Below, piece after piece: positions 42,666 to 51,798 of a DNA stretch of 64,000 bases; position 1 is the stretch's first letter; each line of letters opens with the position of its first letter. The position numbers were made by a program, and so were the translations under genes. The notes beneath the pieces are model-generated. The model did not search any database and was not told the origin of the DNA. It saw only the letters and a program-made list of their open reading frames with translations. The DNA lies in NCBI GenBank assembly GCA_964570765.1, contig CAZMZF010000002.1, positions 114,142-178,141 on the forward strand, read 5' to 3'. Source of the stretch: CAZMZF01 sp964570765. GTDB lineage: Bacteria; Zixibacteria; MSB-5A5; RBG-16-43-9.

Positions 42666-43295
42666 ATGCAGAACGATTCTGAGCATAAAGCAGATACAAG
42701 CCTTACAGCTCGAAGAGATAAGAGGAGAAAAGACCATTTTGTAGATTATTATACCTGCTCCTTAGGATATGGCAGGAAAAAAAGAAAAAGGATTAGAACC
42801 TTGAACTGGGTCAGCGGGAAAGAAGAGCCGGAGTTTGCTTTAAGGGAATTTGAACTTATACAGAAAATAAAAGATGAAGAAGCAAGAGTAGAATTAGAGG
42901 AAATTGTGGCTAAAGCCTTAGATAAGCTGGATAGTTTCGAAAGGGAGTTTGTTCAATATTTTTATTACGATTGTTTGAGTTATAGCCAGATTTCTCAACT
43001 ACTGGACAAAACCAAAGACCGCCTAGAAAGGATTCATCGCTCTGCTCTGGAAAAATTAAGATTCGGTTTGAGGGATTATGTCTCACAGCGGTATAAGCTC
43101 AAAATCTCTGAAGAGAAGAGGTGTTTGATCTGTTCTCATCCATTAAGAAATGAATTAGATGATTTGATAAAATCCAAAAGGAAAGAGGAGACCTGGAAAA
43201 AGGTTTTGCGAATTTTCAGAGAGAAATTTAATCTGGAGATTAAAACCCCGCAGATATTGATCAATCATCAGAAAAAACATATGTTTGATTTATAA
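42666..43295 (+). CDS. Sigma-70 region-4-like HTH protein with Cys/His C-terminus
   Basis: 209 residues. The middle reads as sigma region 4: LDSFEREFVQYFYYDCLSY then SQISQLLDKTKDRLERIHRS and ALEKLRFGLRDYV. The C-terminus has CLICSHPLRNELDDL ... INHQKKH, the CxxCxHP...HxxxH pattern seen in small terminase-like DNA-binding proteins. No sigma region 2 is visible, so it is not a complete sigma factor. GGAG lies 10 bases before the ATG; a GTG 33 bases earlier lacks one. It is upstream of a ribbon-helix-helix gene. Both look regulatory; the target is unknown. Confidence 0.68.
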   Translation: MQNDSEHKADTSLTARRDKRRKDHFVDYYTCSLGYGRKKRKRIRTLNWVSGKEEPEFALREFELIQKIKDEEARVELEEIVAKALDKLDSFEREFVQYFYYDCLSYSQISQLLDKTKDRLERIHRSALEKLRFGLRDYVSQRYKLKISEEKRCLICSHPLRNELDDLIKSKRKEETWKKVLRIFREKFNLEIKTPQILINHQKKHMFDL

Positions 43296-43386
43296 ACTTT
43301 TAAAAAACTCAGACTCTTGCCCCGCCAGAGGTGGGGTCAGTCCGTTAAACGGATCCGTAGGAAATGACAACTATAAAGGAGGTTTT

Positions 43387-43698
43387 ATGGAAAATTCATC
43401 GACAAAGTTAGAAGTCGATAAAAAGATTACGACCTGTAAGGGGGAGCATTGTATCAATATTTTCATCTCTTATGAGCTCAAGGAGAAGATTAGCCAGTTA
43501 GCCAAAAGATATGATCGGACTATGGCGGATGTGGTCAGGACTTTAATTAAAATCGGCATTCCCATACTGGAAAGCCTGACCGAGGCGGAGGAGAAAATGC
43601 TGGTAGATTATATCCAGGTTTTGAGAAGATGGAGAAAGGTAAGGGAATTAAAATCAAGAGAAGAGAGGATAAATAACGAGAAGGATGACAATTTATAA
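43387..43698 (+). CDS. Ribbon-helix-helix (CopG/Arc-like) regulator
   Basis: 103 residues. CINIFISYELKEKISQLAKR, then RTMADVVRTLIKIGIPILES gives strand-helix-helix in the CopG/Arc order. AAGGAGG is 5 bases before the ATG. An upstream in-frame extension would cover the repeat text at 43319-43360 and is not used. It lies 91 bp after the sigma-like gene. No toxin partner follows, so a simple antitoxin role is not supported. Confidence 0.75.
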   Translation: MENSSTKLEVDKKITTCKGEHCINIFISYELKEKISQLAKRYDRTMADVVRTLIKIGIPILESLTEAEEKMLVDYIQVLRRWRKVRELKSREERINNEKDDNL

Positions 43699-43710
43699 GC
43701 CAGTAAAAAA

Positions 43711-43745
43711 GTAGGGGCATCCGCCCTTGGCGGACAACGTGCCCC
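43711..43745. repeat. GTAGGGGCATC palindrome with inner CCGCC/GGCGG
   Basis: GTAGGGGCA at the start, TGCCCC at the end, CCGCC-ctt-GGCGG inside. It is a looser copy of 10658-10691 and lies between two converging genes. Confidence 0.82.
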
Positions 43746-43786
43746 ATTTATAGGATTCAGGTAATGAAAACTTAAGAGGTTCAAAA

Positions 43787-45346
43787 TTATAAATATTTTT
43801 CTGGCTTTAAAATATTCCCCTCTATGGTTATTATTTTCTCTCCTGCAAAGAAGGTTTCTCCTTCATAGTTCCGCCAGACGCGAGCAAGATAGGTACCAGG
43901 GGGAAGATCAGTTACAGTGGCTTCGAGATTGAAATTACAGGTACAGTCTGCTTGTAAGGATGAAGTGTCATCCTCGAAGAAATCCAGAGTATCTCCATGC
44001 GCTTCCAGCGAGATAACCACAACTGCGGCACAGTTGAAAAAAGCATCGAAATGATGCATTATCAGAGTGTCCGCTCTGGTTTCAAAATAGAGAGATTCTC
44101 CGAATAGGACTTTCTCGGTAGTAAATTTTTCCAGACAACTGCTCTGAGCATAATCGATCAAATAAAAAGATGGGATTATAGCTTCTCCTCCCCCCACATA
44201 GCTACCCTGTGAATTATAAACTGAAATGGTGTATGTGCCAGGTGGTAAATCGTAAATATTAGTAACCAGATCGAAATAACACATACAGTGACAGGGGTCT
44301 CCTGCTTCTTTTTCGTAAACTTTTATCTGAGCACCTTCTATCAAGACTTCTGATTTGAGGATAGAACAGCAGTTGTAATAAGCATCCTGATGAGTTATCT
44401 GTAGGTCGTCTCCTTTTATCTGAATTATGATGCTATCCGGCGAAAAAGATTTTTGTATAATCTCACTTTTACATTCGCTCTGGTGCGAATCGTATCCGGA
44501 TGACACGGTAGCCATTCCACCCCCTATATACTGGCCAATAGAATTATAAACTGATAGGGTATAGATCCCGTTGGATAGATTCTGGATTAAGGTCTGGAGA
44601 TCAAAATTACATAAACAGTCGCAGATCTCATTGCTTGCTTTCTCATAGAGGTCGATCTGGTATCCATTTTGTTCTATCTCTGTGGTTATAATAGCACAGC
44701 AGTTATAAAAAGCATCTTTATGGGTTACCAGGATGTTGTTACCTATAACCTGAATCAGAATAGAATCTGGAGAAGTTGGAGTTAAGCCAGTTCCATTGGT
44801 TGAGCGTTTTTCGGAAAGACATTCACTCTGCAGGTTAAGGACTTTACGGGTGCAGGGGGAGGGACCAGATTTGAAAAGATAGTTTATTAGCCAGACCACA
44901 TCAGATAGGCTGATTTTTCGGTCCAGGTTACAATCACCAATCCAGGAGGGATTAGGTGGATTCCCGGATTTTAGAAGATAGTTAATCAGGTAAATTATAT
45001 CTGAAATTCCCAAGAGACTGTCTCCATTCATATCTCCGCAGGAATAGCTTAGAGGTGGAAGCTCTTGTATGCTTTGTGATATTAAAGGATTACAACTACA
45101 TAATTCGTCCCTTATACCCGAGATCTCAATATGTTTATTCTGATAAAGATAAAGGTCAAATAAATCCAGTTGGACCTGGGTTTCAGCATAACCTGAATCC
45201 GGGATTAACCTGGCAGGAACCTGACAGCCACAGGTAATTCCTTCTGGATGATAAACTAAAACCCCTCTCTGAGTCTCCAGAGAAAAGGCTGAAGAGGAGA
45301 GAAATAATAAGATCAATGAACCAAATAAAAAGTTTTTGTAAGACAT
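43787..45346 (-). CDS. Secreted dockerin-containing protein with three Cys-rich repeats
   Basis: 519 residues. Signal peptide (FGSLILLFLSSSAFS). Residues 104-161 are a dockerin type I pair with Ca loops DMNGDSLLGISD and DCNLDRKISLSD. After that, three copies of an about 105-residue unit follow: THKDAFYNCCAI ... CDCLCNFDL ... NGIYTLSVYNSIG, repeated as THQDAYYNCCSI and HHFDAFFNCAAV. The cysteines (NCC/CxC) are conserved between copies. Dockerins bind cohesin domains on the surface; no cohesin is seen here. Also possible is a free-standing Ca-binding spacer, as common in this kind of genome. No sorting domain is seen at the C-terminus. Confidence 0.84.
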   Translation of the reverse strand: MSYKNFLFGSLILLFLSSSAFSLETQRGVLVYHPEGITCGCQVPARLIPDSGYAETQVQLDLFDLYLYQNKHIEISGIRDELCSCNPLISQSIQELPPLSYSCGDMNGDSLLGISDIIYLINYLLKSGNPPNPSWIGDCNLDRKISLSDVVWLINYLFKSGPSPCTRKVLNLQSECLSEKRSTNGTGLTPTSPDSILIQVIGNNILVTHKDAFYNCCAIITTEIEQNGYQIDLYEKASNEICDCLCNFDLQTLIQNLSNGIYTLSVYNSIGQYIGGGMATVSSGYDSHQSECKSEIIQKSFSPDSIIIQIKGDDLQITHQDAYYNCCSILKSEVLIEGAQIKVYEKEAGDPCHCMCYFDLVTNIYDLPPGTYTISVYNSQGSYVGGGEAIIPSFYLIDYAQSSCLEKFTTEKVLFGESLYFETRADTLIMHHFDAFFNCAAVVVISLEAHGDTLDFFEDDTSSLQADCTCNFNLEATVTDLPPGTYLARVWRNYEGETFFAGEKIITIEGNILKPEKYL

Positions 45347-45746
45347 AAAATCCTCCAGCGATGAAGATTAGATTTTATTTTTCTTTATGTAATTTTAACT
45401 CTTTGTAAGTATTTTGTCAAGAAAAATCTGCAGATTAACAATACTTTACAGGTAGATTATATCCAAATACTTCACGAAAATTATCGTTATTCTTAATTGA
45501 TGTCTTTAGCAATATAATCTGGAATATGTATTGCGCCACTTTAAGGGTCGCATAACAAAATAAGGTAATTAATGAATAACATATATGTTTACTAAATTAT
45601 CAGGGAGATATTCTGTTTTGTTTGTAGAAAATGGATCTTTTAAAAATAAAAGCCGACAAAAAGGTTGAAAACTTATAATTCTTATCTTATATTAATTGGA
45701 GCTGTGTTTAAAGATAGTTTTAGAGTAAACCTATAATATATAAGGT

Positions 45747-47009
45747 ATGAAAACTGAGAAGAAAAACGAATGTATCCCGGGAAAGGATACTGCTGGATTA
45801 GATAGACACTTTTCTTCATTGTTTTTTAAACTGGCAGTCTTTTTCGGGATAATAATACTTGCCTTTGTCTATGTTTTTTATACCCAATATGTTATTAGCC
45901 GACTGAAAGAAGACTCAAGGAGAGTTGTCTCCGCTTATGCCAGGCTCTGGAGTCTGGTAGCCTCAGAATCTACAACTGGCGCAGAGATCGATTTAATTTT
46001 CGATGAGATTATAAAGAAGAGTAATTTCCCCATAATCGTAACCTCACCGGGGGGAGAACCTCAAGCCTGGAGGGGAGTAGAAATCCCCTGGGATGACACA
46101 ACTCAGGAAGCTAAGCTTAAGCTTAAAAAATTGGTCAGCAAAATGGACAAAGGGAAAAAACCAATACCCATCTATTATGGTGAAGAGAAAAAAATTATTA
46201 ATTACCTGCATTACGGTGATTCCGAGTTGATCTCCCAGCTCAGGATCATGCCTTTTTTAGAGATGGGGCTTTTGTTGATTGTCATCTGGGTTGGCTTTGT
46301 GAGTTTCAGAAATATACAGAGGAGTGAGAAAAGGTCTATCTGGATCGGGATGGCAAAAGAAACTGCCCATCAGTTGGGAACACCTATCTCATCCCTTTTA
46401 GGGTGGGCAGAGCTTTTGAAATCCCGTTCAGAAAAGTCCCAAAATGGATCCGCAGGAAAAGATGATTATCTTGAAAAAATGGTGATAGATATAAAAAGAT
46501 TGGAAAAAGTCGCTTGCAGGTTTAGCCAGATAGGTTCTCTACCGGAATTAAAAGAAACGGAATTGAACGAGCTGGTCTCAGAAGTGGTGAATTATTTTAA
46601 AGAAAGAGTTCCTGAAGGTGTAGAGATAAAAGAGAATTTAGGCGAATCGATCAAGCTGGAGATAAATCCGGAGCTTTTAAGCTGGGTGATAGAGAATCTT
46701 CTGAAAAATTCAGTGGAAGCAGTCGAATCACAAAATGGAAAAATAGAGGTTTCGACGGGTATAGATAAAAGCAGAAAAAACGTATATATCCTGGTGACGG
46801 ATAACGGAAGAGGGATTTTAGCAAAAGAACAGAAAAAGATTTTCTCTCCAGGATACACCACCAAGAAAAGAGGCTGGGGCTTGGGCTTGTCCTTAACTAA
46901 AAGGATTGTGGAGGAATACCATAAGGGGAAGATAACTTTAGTAGAAAGCATCCCTAACCAGAAAACGACTTTTTCAGTTAGTTTACCTTTGAGGTCAAAA
47001 AGGGGTTGA
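45747..47009 (+). CDS. Sensor histidine kinase (PorY-like)
   Basis: 420 residues. Two transmembrane segments (about 27-50 and 171-188) flank a roughly 120-residue extracytoplasmic domain. The H-box is ETAHQLGTPISSLLGW with H208. The ATPase domain has the N-box ENLLKNSVEAVE, G1 VTDNGRGI and G2 GWGLGLSLTKRI. The HQLGTP form is that of PorY and relatives. The neighbour 202 bp downstream is PorX-like, the known response-regulator partner. The pair may control type IX secretion, for which two cargo-type proteins are in this window. A 400-bp AT-rich gap (45347-45746) before it shows no gene. Confidence 0.88.
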   Translation: MKTEKKNECIPGKDTAGLDRHFSSLFFKLAVFFGIIILAFVYVFYTQYVISRLKEDSRRVVSAYARLWSLVASESTTGAEIDLIFDEIIKKSNFPIIVTSPGGEPQAWRGVEIPWDDTTQEAKLKLKKLVSKMDKGKKPIPIYYGEEKKIINYLHYGDSELISQLRIMPFLEMGLLLIVIWVGFVSFRNIQRSEKRSIWIGMAKETAHQLGTPISSLLGWAELLKSRSEKSQNGSAGKDDYLEKMVIDIKRLEKVACRFSQIGSLPELKETELNELVSEVVNYFKERVPEGVEIKENLGESIKLEINPELLSWVIENLLKNSVEAVESQNGKIEVSTGIDKSRKNVYILVTDNGRGILAKEQKKIFSPGYTTKKRGWGLGLSLTKRIVEEYHKGKITLVESIPNQKTTFSVSLPLRSKRG

Positions 47010-47077
47010 GAAAAAGCGTAGAATAAATGCAGATAGAACTGTAAAAGAACTTTGAGAAACTCAAACTTGCAGGGCTG

Positions 47078-47157
47078 GTCCGCCCGTGGCGGACTGCCTA
47101 TCCGCCGGAGGCGGATTAATCTCTTAATCTCTTGTAGGGCGGGCACCCTTACCCGCC
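47078..47157. repeat. Three small GC-rich hairpins between porY-like and porX-like genes
   Basis: GTCCGCC-cgt-GGCGGAC at 47078-47094, TCCGCC-gga-GGCGGA at 47101-47115, and GTAG with GGCGGG...CCCGCC at 47134-47157. They split the two genes of one regulatory pair. Confidence 0.8.
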
Positions 47158-47211
47158 GAATTACTTCACCTTTTCAGGGTTCTCACAATTAAAAATATCT
47201 ATGAGGTTCAA

Positions 47212-48774
47212 ATGAAGGAAGAGATAAAAAGCATTCTCTGGGTGGATGATGAGATTGATAAGCTGAAATCTCATATAATCTTTTTGGAGGAAAGAGGATA
47301 TAAGGTTACTCCAGTTACTAATGGGGATGATGCTTTAGCTTTAATCGGGAAGAGGAATTTCGATTTAGTTCTGTTAGATGAGATGATGCCGGGAAAAGAT
47401 GGGCTGACTACCTTAGAAGAAATCAAGGAAAAAAATCCCCATCTGCCGGTGATTATGGTGACGAAAAGCGAGGAGGAAAATTTAATGGATCAGGCTATCG
47501 GGCAGAAGATTGATGATTATCTGACCAAGCCAGTTAATCCCACCCAGGTTTTGTCTGCAACTAAAAGAATTTTAGAGAAAAAAAGGATCAGGGAGGAGCA
47601 TCTCTCAAAACAATATGTAACAGATTTCAACCAGATCCGCACAACCCTTTCAGGTCCTCTAACCTGGAGAGAGTGGATAGAGGTCCACCGAGTTCTTTCA
47701 GAATGGGATCTGGAGATGGAGGATTTTAAAGATTTAGGATTAACCGAGACCCATCTAACCCAGAAAAGAGAATGTAACTTAGAATTCGGCAGGTTCATTG
47801 AAAAAAGTTATTCAGCCTGGATAGAGAAAAAAGATTCACCTCCATTATCCGTGGATGTAGTTTCAAAATACCTTTACCCGCTTCTCTTGGAGAAGAAGCC
47901 GGTTTTTTTCATAGTGGTCGATTGTATGAGGCTGGACCAATATCTTTTTATTGAGCCGATTTTGAATGAATATTTTAACCTGAAAAGGGAATATTACTAT
48001 TCTATACTTCCAACTGCAACTCCTTATTCCAGAAATGCTCTTTTCTCCGGTCTTTTTCCAGGTGAGGTGGCACGGCTCTATCCGGAATTGTGGAAAGCAG
48101 GCACAGAAGATGAGTCCAGTCGGAATAGATATGAGAGACAGTTATTAGATGCTCAATTACAAAGATTAAAGTTGAGTTTCAAGATAGAGCCTAAATATGT
48201 TAAAGTGCTGGATATTGCTGAGGGTGATAATTTAGCAAGGAAGATTTCTTCTTATAAAAATAGTTCTCTTCTTTCCATAGTTTACAATTTTTTAGACATA
48301 TTATCCCATGGAAGGTCTGAGTCGGAAATCCTTCTTGAGATTGCGCCAGACGAGGCAGCTTTTCGTTCTCTTATGAAGTCCTGGTTTTTGCATTCCTCTC
48401 TTTTCGAGATTCTGAAATATCTTTCCAAACAGGACTGCTCTATCCTGCTGACCACTGATCACGGGAGCGTTTTAGGAACCAGAGGGACGGTGGCTCATGG
48501 GAAAAAAGATACCTCTACCAATCTTAGATACAAATACGGAGATAACGTAAACTGCGACCCCAAAAATGCTCTATTGATTAAAGAGCCTAAAAGATATAAG
48601 CTTCCAGCTTACACCATGAGCACTACCTATATTATTGCTAAAGAGGATTACTATTTCGTCTATCCTACACGACAGAGTGAGTATGAAAAGCAGTATAAAA
48701 ACAGCTTTCAACATGGAGGTATCTCCTTAGAGGAGATGATTCTGCCTGTATCAATTCTTCGCCCGAAAATATAA
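47212..48774 (+). CDS. porX: PorX-like response regulator with PglZ/alkaline-phosphatase domain
   Basis: 520 residues. Receiver domain 1-125 with the acidic pocket (VDDE at 11-14), phosphorylation site D56 (LLDEMMPGKDG) and the KPVNPTQ segment. A linker follows. The C-terminal domain has the alkaline-phosphatase-superfamily metal sites VVDCMRLDQY, TPYSRNALFSG (Thr nucleophile), DILSHG and TTDHGSVLG. This layout is PorX, which in Bacteroidota controls type IX secretion genes. The gene is paired with the PorY-like kinase. Symbol by similarity of domain layout. Confidence 0.9.
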   Translation: MKEEIKSILWVDDEIDKLKSHIIFLEERGYKVTPVTNGDDALALIGKRNFDLVLLDEMMPGKDGLTTLEEIKEKNPHLPVIMVTKSEEENLMDQAIGQKIDDYLTKPVNPTQVLSATKRILEKKRIREEHLSKQYVTDFNQIRTTLSGPLTWREWIEVHRVLSEWDLEMEDFKDLGLTETHLTQKRECNLEFGRFIEKSYSAWIEKKDSPPLSVDVVSKYLYPLLLEKKPVFFIVVDCMRLDQYLFIEPILNEYFNLKREYYYSILPTATPYSRNALFSGLFPGEVARLYPELWKAGTEDESSRNRYERQLLDAQLQRLKLSFKIEPKYVKVLDIAEGDNLARKISSYKNSSLLSIVYNFLDILSHGRSESEILLEIAPDEAAFRSLMKSWFLHSSLFEILKYLSKQDCSILLTTDHGSVLGTRGTVAHGKKDTSTNLRYKYGDNVNCDPKNALLIKEPKRYKLPAYTMSTTYIIAKEDYYFVYPTRQSEYEKQYKNSFQHGGISLEEMILPVSILRPKI

Positions 48775-48802
48775 TATAAATACCAATCTGGATTCATCGG
48801 AT

Positions 48803-49225
48803 TTGTTTAGAGATAAGATCATAACCTCCTCCCCGGAGGAGACTAAAAAGTTAGGAGAGAGTTTAGCTCAAGGTTTTTCTCCTGGCCTGGTAGTGTCACT
48901 ATTCGGTTCATTGGGCAGTGGTAAGACCTGCCTTACTCAGGGGATCTGCTTTGGTCTGGGAGTAAAAGACTTTGTGGTAAGCCCAAGTTTTGTTTTAATT
49001 AATGAATATGAAGGTAAATACAAGGTTTATCATATAGACCTTTTTCGCTTGGAAAAATTATCGGAGATTATTAACTTGGGATATGAGGAATATTTTTACG
49101 GGGATGGAATCTGCATTATCGAATGGGCGGAAAAAGCAGTTGAGCTTTTGCCAGATAAAAGGATGGAGATTTATCTTAAGATTTTATCAGAAAAGAAAAG
49201 AGAGATAAGGATTGAGGAGTTTTGA
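48803..49225 (+). CDS. tsaE: tRNA threonylcarbamoyladenosine biosynthesis ATPase TsaE
   Basis: 140 residues. P-loop GSLGSGKTCLTQGI, then SPSFVLINEYEG, YHIDLFRLE, and EWAEKAVELLP, all family landmarks. TsaE drives t6A tRNA modification with TsaB, TsaD and TsaC. The start is TTG at 48803 with weak upstream sequence; no earlier ATG fits. It normally sits next to tsaB; here an AT-rich gene separates them (49322-51070). Confidence 0.93.
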   Translation: MFRDKIITSSPEETKKLGESLAQGFSPGLVVSLFGSLGSGKTCLTQGICFGLGVKDFVVSPSFVLINEYEGKYKVYHIDLFRLEKLSEIINLGYEEYFYGDGICIIEWAEKAVELLPDKRMEIYLKILSEKKREIRIEEF

Positions 49226-49321
49226 GAAACTATCAGTTGATGGATTATACATTGAATTAAATTGATATCAAAAATATGTAGTAATTAAGAATTAGATAAC
49301 AATTCAGAGGTGTTATACAAG

Positions 49322-51070
49322 ATGGGAAGAAGTAAAAATCTGTGGGATATCAGTAATAGACCAGGAACAAAAACAAAACTTAAGATATTAAGTAAATGTT
49401 TTGATGTATGGGTTACGATTTGGAATAATCAAACTTGGGTATCTAATGAATGGTATGTTATAGATTTATTTGCAGGAAGAGGTACCTATACAGATAACGG
49501 TGAAATAGCAAAAGGCTCACCTCTTATTTTTCTTCAGACAATTGCTAATAAGAAAGACAAATTAAAATCAAATTTAAGATTTAAAATATTTTTTGTAGAG
49601 GTAGTTAAAGAAAACTTCGATTATTTAAAGAAAGTTGTTAGCAAATTTATTGAAGATAACCCACAGATAAAAGATATCATTGAAATAGAATATTTTAATG
49701 AAGATTGTAACAACATTATAACAAAAATTGTAAATCTAATTAATAATACAAGTAAACATCCTCTTTTTGTGTTAATAGATCCTACAGGATTACAAATAAG
49801 AAAAGCTACAGTAGAAGAAATCGTAAAACTAAGAAACCCTAAGGATATAATGTTTAATTATATATTAGAAGGTGTTAGAAGAACAAGTGGAATAGCGAAA
49901 AAGGCGTATCAAGGCGGAAAACTTAATATTAAAGAGATAAAAACTCTAGAAACCTTGAAAACATTTATAGGAGAAGATGTTAATGTCATCAATACGAGTG
50001 ATAAAAAAGTTCTAGAAGAATATGTAAACTCTATTTTTTCTTTTCAGGATTTAAAAGTTGTTGCTTATGATATGAAATATCCTGATAGAGATGATATTCT
50101 TTATTACCTTTTATTTGCGTCACGAAATTTCCCAGTGACAAATATTGTTAAAGATATTTTTGCTAAACAAAAAGAAGATAGTTTTGGCCCAACTTTGTTT
50201 GGTGGGAAAGAATTTTATAAAAAAGAAATTTTTTCAGTTACACCTAAAATTTGGACTATAAAAAGAAAATCTCTGCTCTATAAAACTAAAGTTGAGTATG
50301 GTAATTGGACAATTAACCATATTATAGGATGTATACACGGTTGTAAATTTCCTTGTTATGCTATGATGATGGCAAAAAAGTTTGGATGGATTAAAGATTA
50401 TGAAGACTGGAGAAAGCCGAGGATAGCTGAAAATGCATTAGAACTTTTAGAGAAAGAAATTTTAAAACATAAGAAAAAGATAGATTTTGTACATCTTTCT
50501 TTTATGACTGATCCATTTATGTATGATTTAGAGAAAAAGGATTTAATCCCTGAAATAAAGGAACTAACATTAAAAATTATTGACAGATTAAATAGAGAAA
50601 GAATAAAAGTGACCATTTTGACTAAAGGATTTTACCCTGATGAAATTTTGGACAAAAAATATTTAAAAGATAATGAATATGGAGTAACTTTGGTGTCTTT
50701 AAACAATAAATTTAAAGACCAATACGAACCCTTTTCCGCTCCTTACCAAGAGAGGATTGAGTCTTTAAAAAAACTTCATGATGTTGGTCTTAAAACTTGG
50801 GTGAGTATAGAACCATACCCTACTCCTAATTTAGATCAAACTGCTGGGGATATTGAAAATATCTTAGAAAAAATAGGTTTCGTTGATAAAATAATCTTCG
50901 GGAAATTAAACTATAATGTAAAATCATCTAACTTTTCTAACAACAGGATCTTCTATAGGGAAATGGCCAAGAAAGTAATAGATTTCTGTCAAAGAAATAA
51001 TATTAAGTATCATATAAAATTTGGTACTCCCTTTAGTAAAAATGAAACCAGTCAAATTTTTAGAGGTTAG
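49322..51070 (+). CDS. TcmP-type protein fused to a Cx3Cx3C radical-SAM-like domain
   Basis: 582 residues. The first 290 match three-Cys-motif partner (TcmP) proteins: DLFAGRGTYTDNGEIAKGSP, FVLIDPTGLQIRKATV and MFNYILEGVRRTSG. Residues about 325-580 form a radical-SAM-like barrel with GCIHGCKFPCYAMMMA; its cysteines (337, 341, 345) are spaced Cx3Cx3C, unlike the normal Cx3Cx2C. Usually TcmP and its Cys-motif partner are separate genes. The gene is strikingly AT-rich and splits the tsaE-tsaB pair, so recent transfer is likely. The ATG at 49322 is used; a GTG 12 bases earlier is possible. Function unknown, possibly defence-related (inference). Confidence 0.8.
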   Translation: MGRSKNLWDISNRPGTKTKLKILSKCFDVWVTIWNNQTWVSNEWYVIDLFAGRGTYTDNGEIAKGSPLIFLQTIANKKDKLKSNLRFKIFFVEVVKENFDYLKKVVSKFIEDNPQIKDIIEIEYFNEDCNNIITKIVNLINNTSKHPLFVLIDPTGLQIRKATVEEIVKLRNPKDIMFNYILEGVRRTSGIAKKAYQGGKLNIKEIKTLETLKTFIGEDVNVINTSDKKVLEEYVNSIFSFQDLKVVAYDMKYPDRDDILYYLLFASRNFPVTNIVKDIFAKQKEDSFGPTLFGGKEFYKKEIFSVTPKIWTIKRKSLLYKTKVEYGNWTINHIIGCIHGCKFPCYAMMMAKKFGWIKDYEDWRKPRIAENALELLEKEILKHKKKIDFVHLSFMTDPFMYDLEKKDLIPEIKELTLKIIDRLNRERIKVTILTKGFYPDEILDKKYLKDNEYGVTLVSLNNKFKDQYEPFSAPYQERIESLKKLHDVGLKTWVSIEPYPTPNLDQTAGDIENILEKIGFVDKIIFGKLNYNVKSSNFSNNRIFYREMAKKVIDFCQRNNIKYHIKFGTPFSKNETSQIFRG

Positions 51071-51111
51071 AAAGTTTGATGGACAATCTTATTGTCTAAT
51101 TAGTCAACTTC

Positions 51112-51798
51112 ATGAAAATCTTAGGAATTGATACTGCGACACCAATTTTAGCTCTGGGGATTATAGAAGAAGATAAAGTTTTATCCGAGATCAGGTTTAA
51201 TGCAGGGCAAACTCATGCTCAAATTCTTTTACCTAACATTGAAAAGATATTGAAAGATTCTTCTCTGCAATTAGAGGATTTGGATGGGATCGCTCTGTCG
51301 ATTGGTCCGGGCTCTTTTACGGGCTTGAGGATTGGACTGGCTACTGCTAAAGGGCTATGCTTTGCTTCAGGAAAACCTTTGCTTTCCGTGTCCACTTTAG
51401 ATGGTTTAGTCTATTTTAACCGATCTTTGCCATATCCTCTGGTGCCGGTTTTGGATGCGAAAAAGAATGAAGTTTATTCAGCAGTTTATAATACCAGAGA
51501 AGGTGTACTGGAAAGGATCTCCGATTATTGGGTTTTAAGTGCTGAAAAACTTGTTGCTAAAATTCCTGAGGAGGTTATATTTTTAGGTTCAGGCCTGGAG
51601 GTTTTCCGGGATAGACTGAAAGAGCTTTGTGGAGAAAAAGCCCATTTCCTTGAAGGAGAAAGGAATTTGCCCAGCGGTAGCTCAATCGCTTTCTTAGGTC
51701 TGGAGAAATTCAAGCGTTCGGAGTTTGAGGACTTAGAGAAAGCAGAGCCTTTATATTTGAGAAGCTCTGAAGCAGAATTAAAATTCAAAAATGTCTGA
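51112..51798 (+). CDS. tsaB: tRNA threonylcarbamoyladenosine biosynthesis protein TsaB
   Basis: 228 residues, normal for TsaB, a catalytically inactive ASKHA-fold partner of TsaD in t6A formation. Landmarks are GIDTATPILALGI, the GIALSIGPGSFTGLRIGLA block and LVPVLDAKKNEVYSA. Together with tsaE and rimI it makes the usual t6A/ribosome modification group. The last 8 bp overlap the rimI start. The ATG has no strong Shine-Dalgarno. Confidence 0.95.
   Translation: MKILGIDTATPILALGIIEEDKVLSEIRFNAGQTHAQILLPNIEKILKDSSLQLEDLDGIALSIGPGSFTGLRIGLATAKGLCFASGKPLLSVSTLDGLVYFNRSLPYPLVPVLDAKKNEVYSAVYNTREGVLERISDYWVLSAEKLVAKIPEEVIFLGSGLEVFRDRLKELCGEKAHFLEGERNLPSGSSIAFLGLEKFKRSEFEDLEKAEPLYLRSSEAELKFKNV

Noticed and set aside
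43319..43386. N-terminal extension of the ribbon-helix-helix protein
   Set aside because: The extra 34 codons are repeat text (GCCCC/GGGGT and TCCG/CGGA hairpins), and a strong AAGGAGG marks the ATG at 43387.
45732..45746. TATAAT just before the porY-like start codon
   Set aside because: The -35 region at the right distance does not resemble TTGACA, and the start would leave almost no leader.
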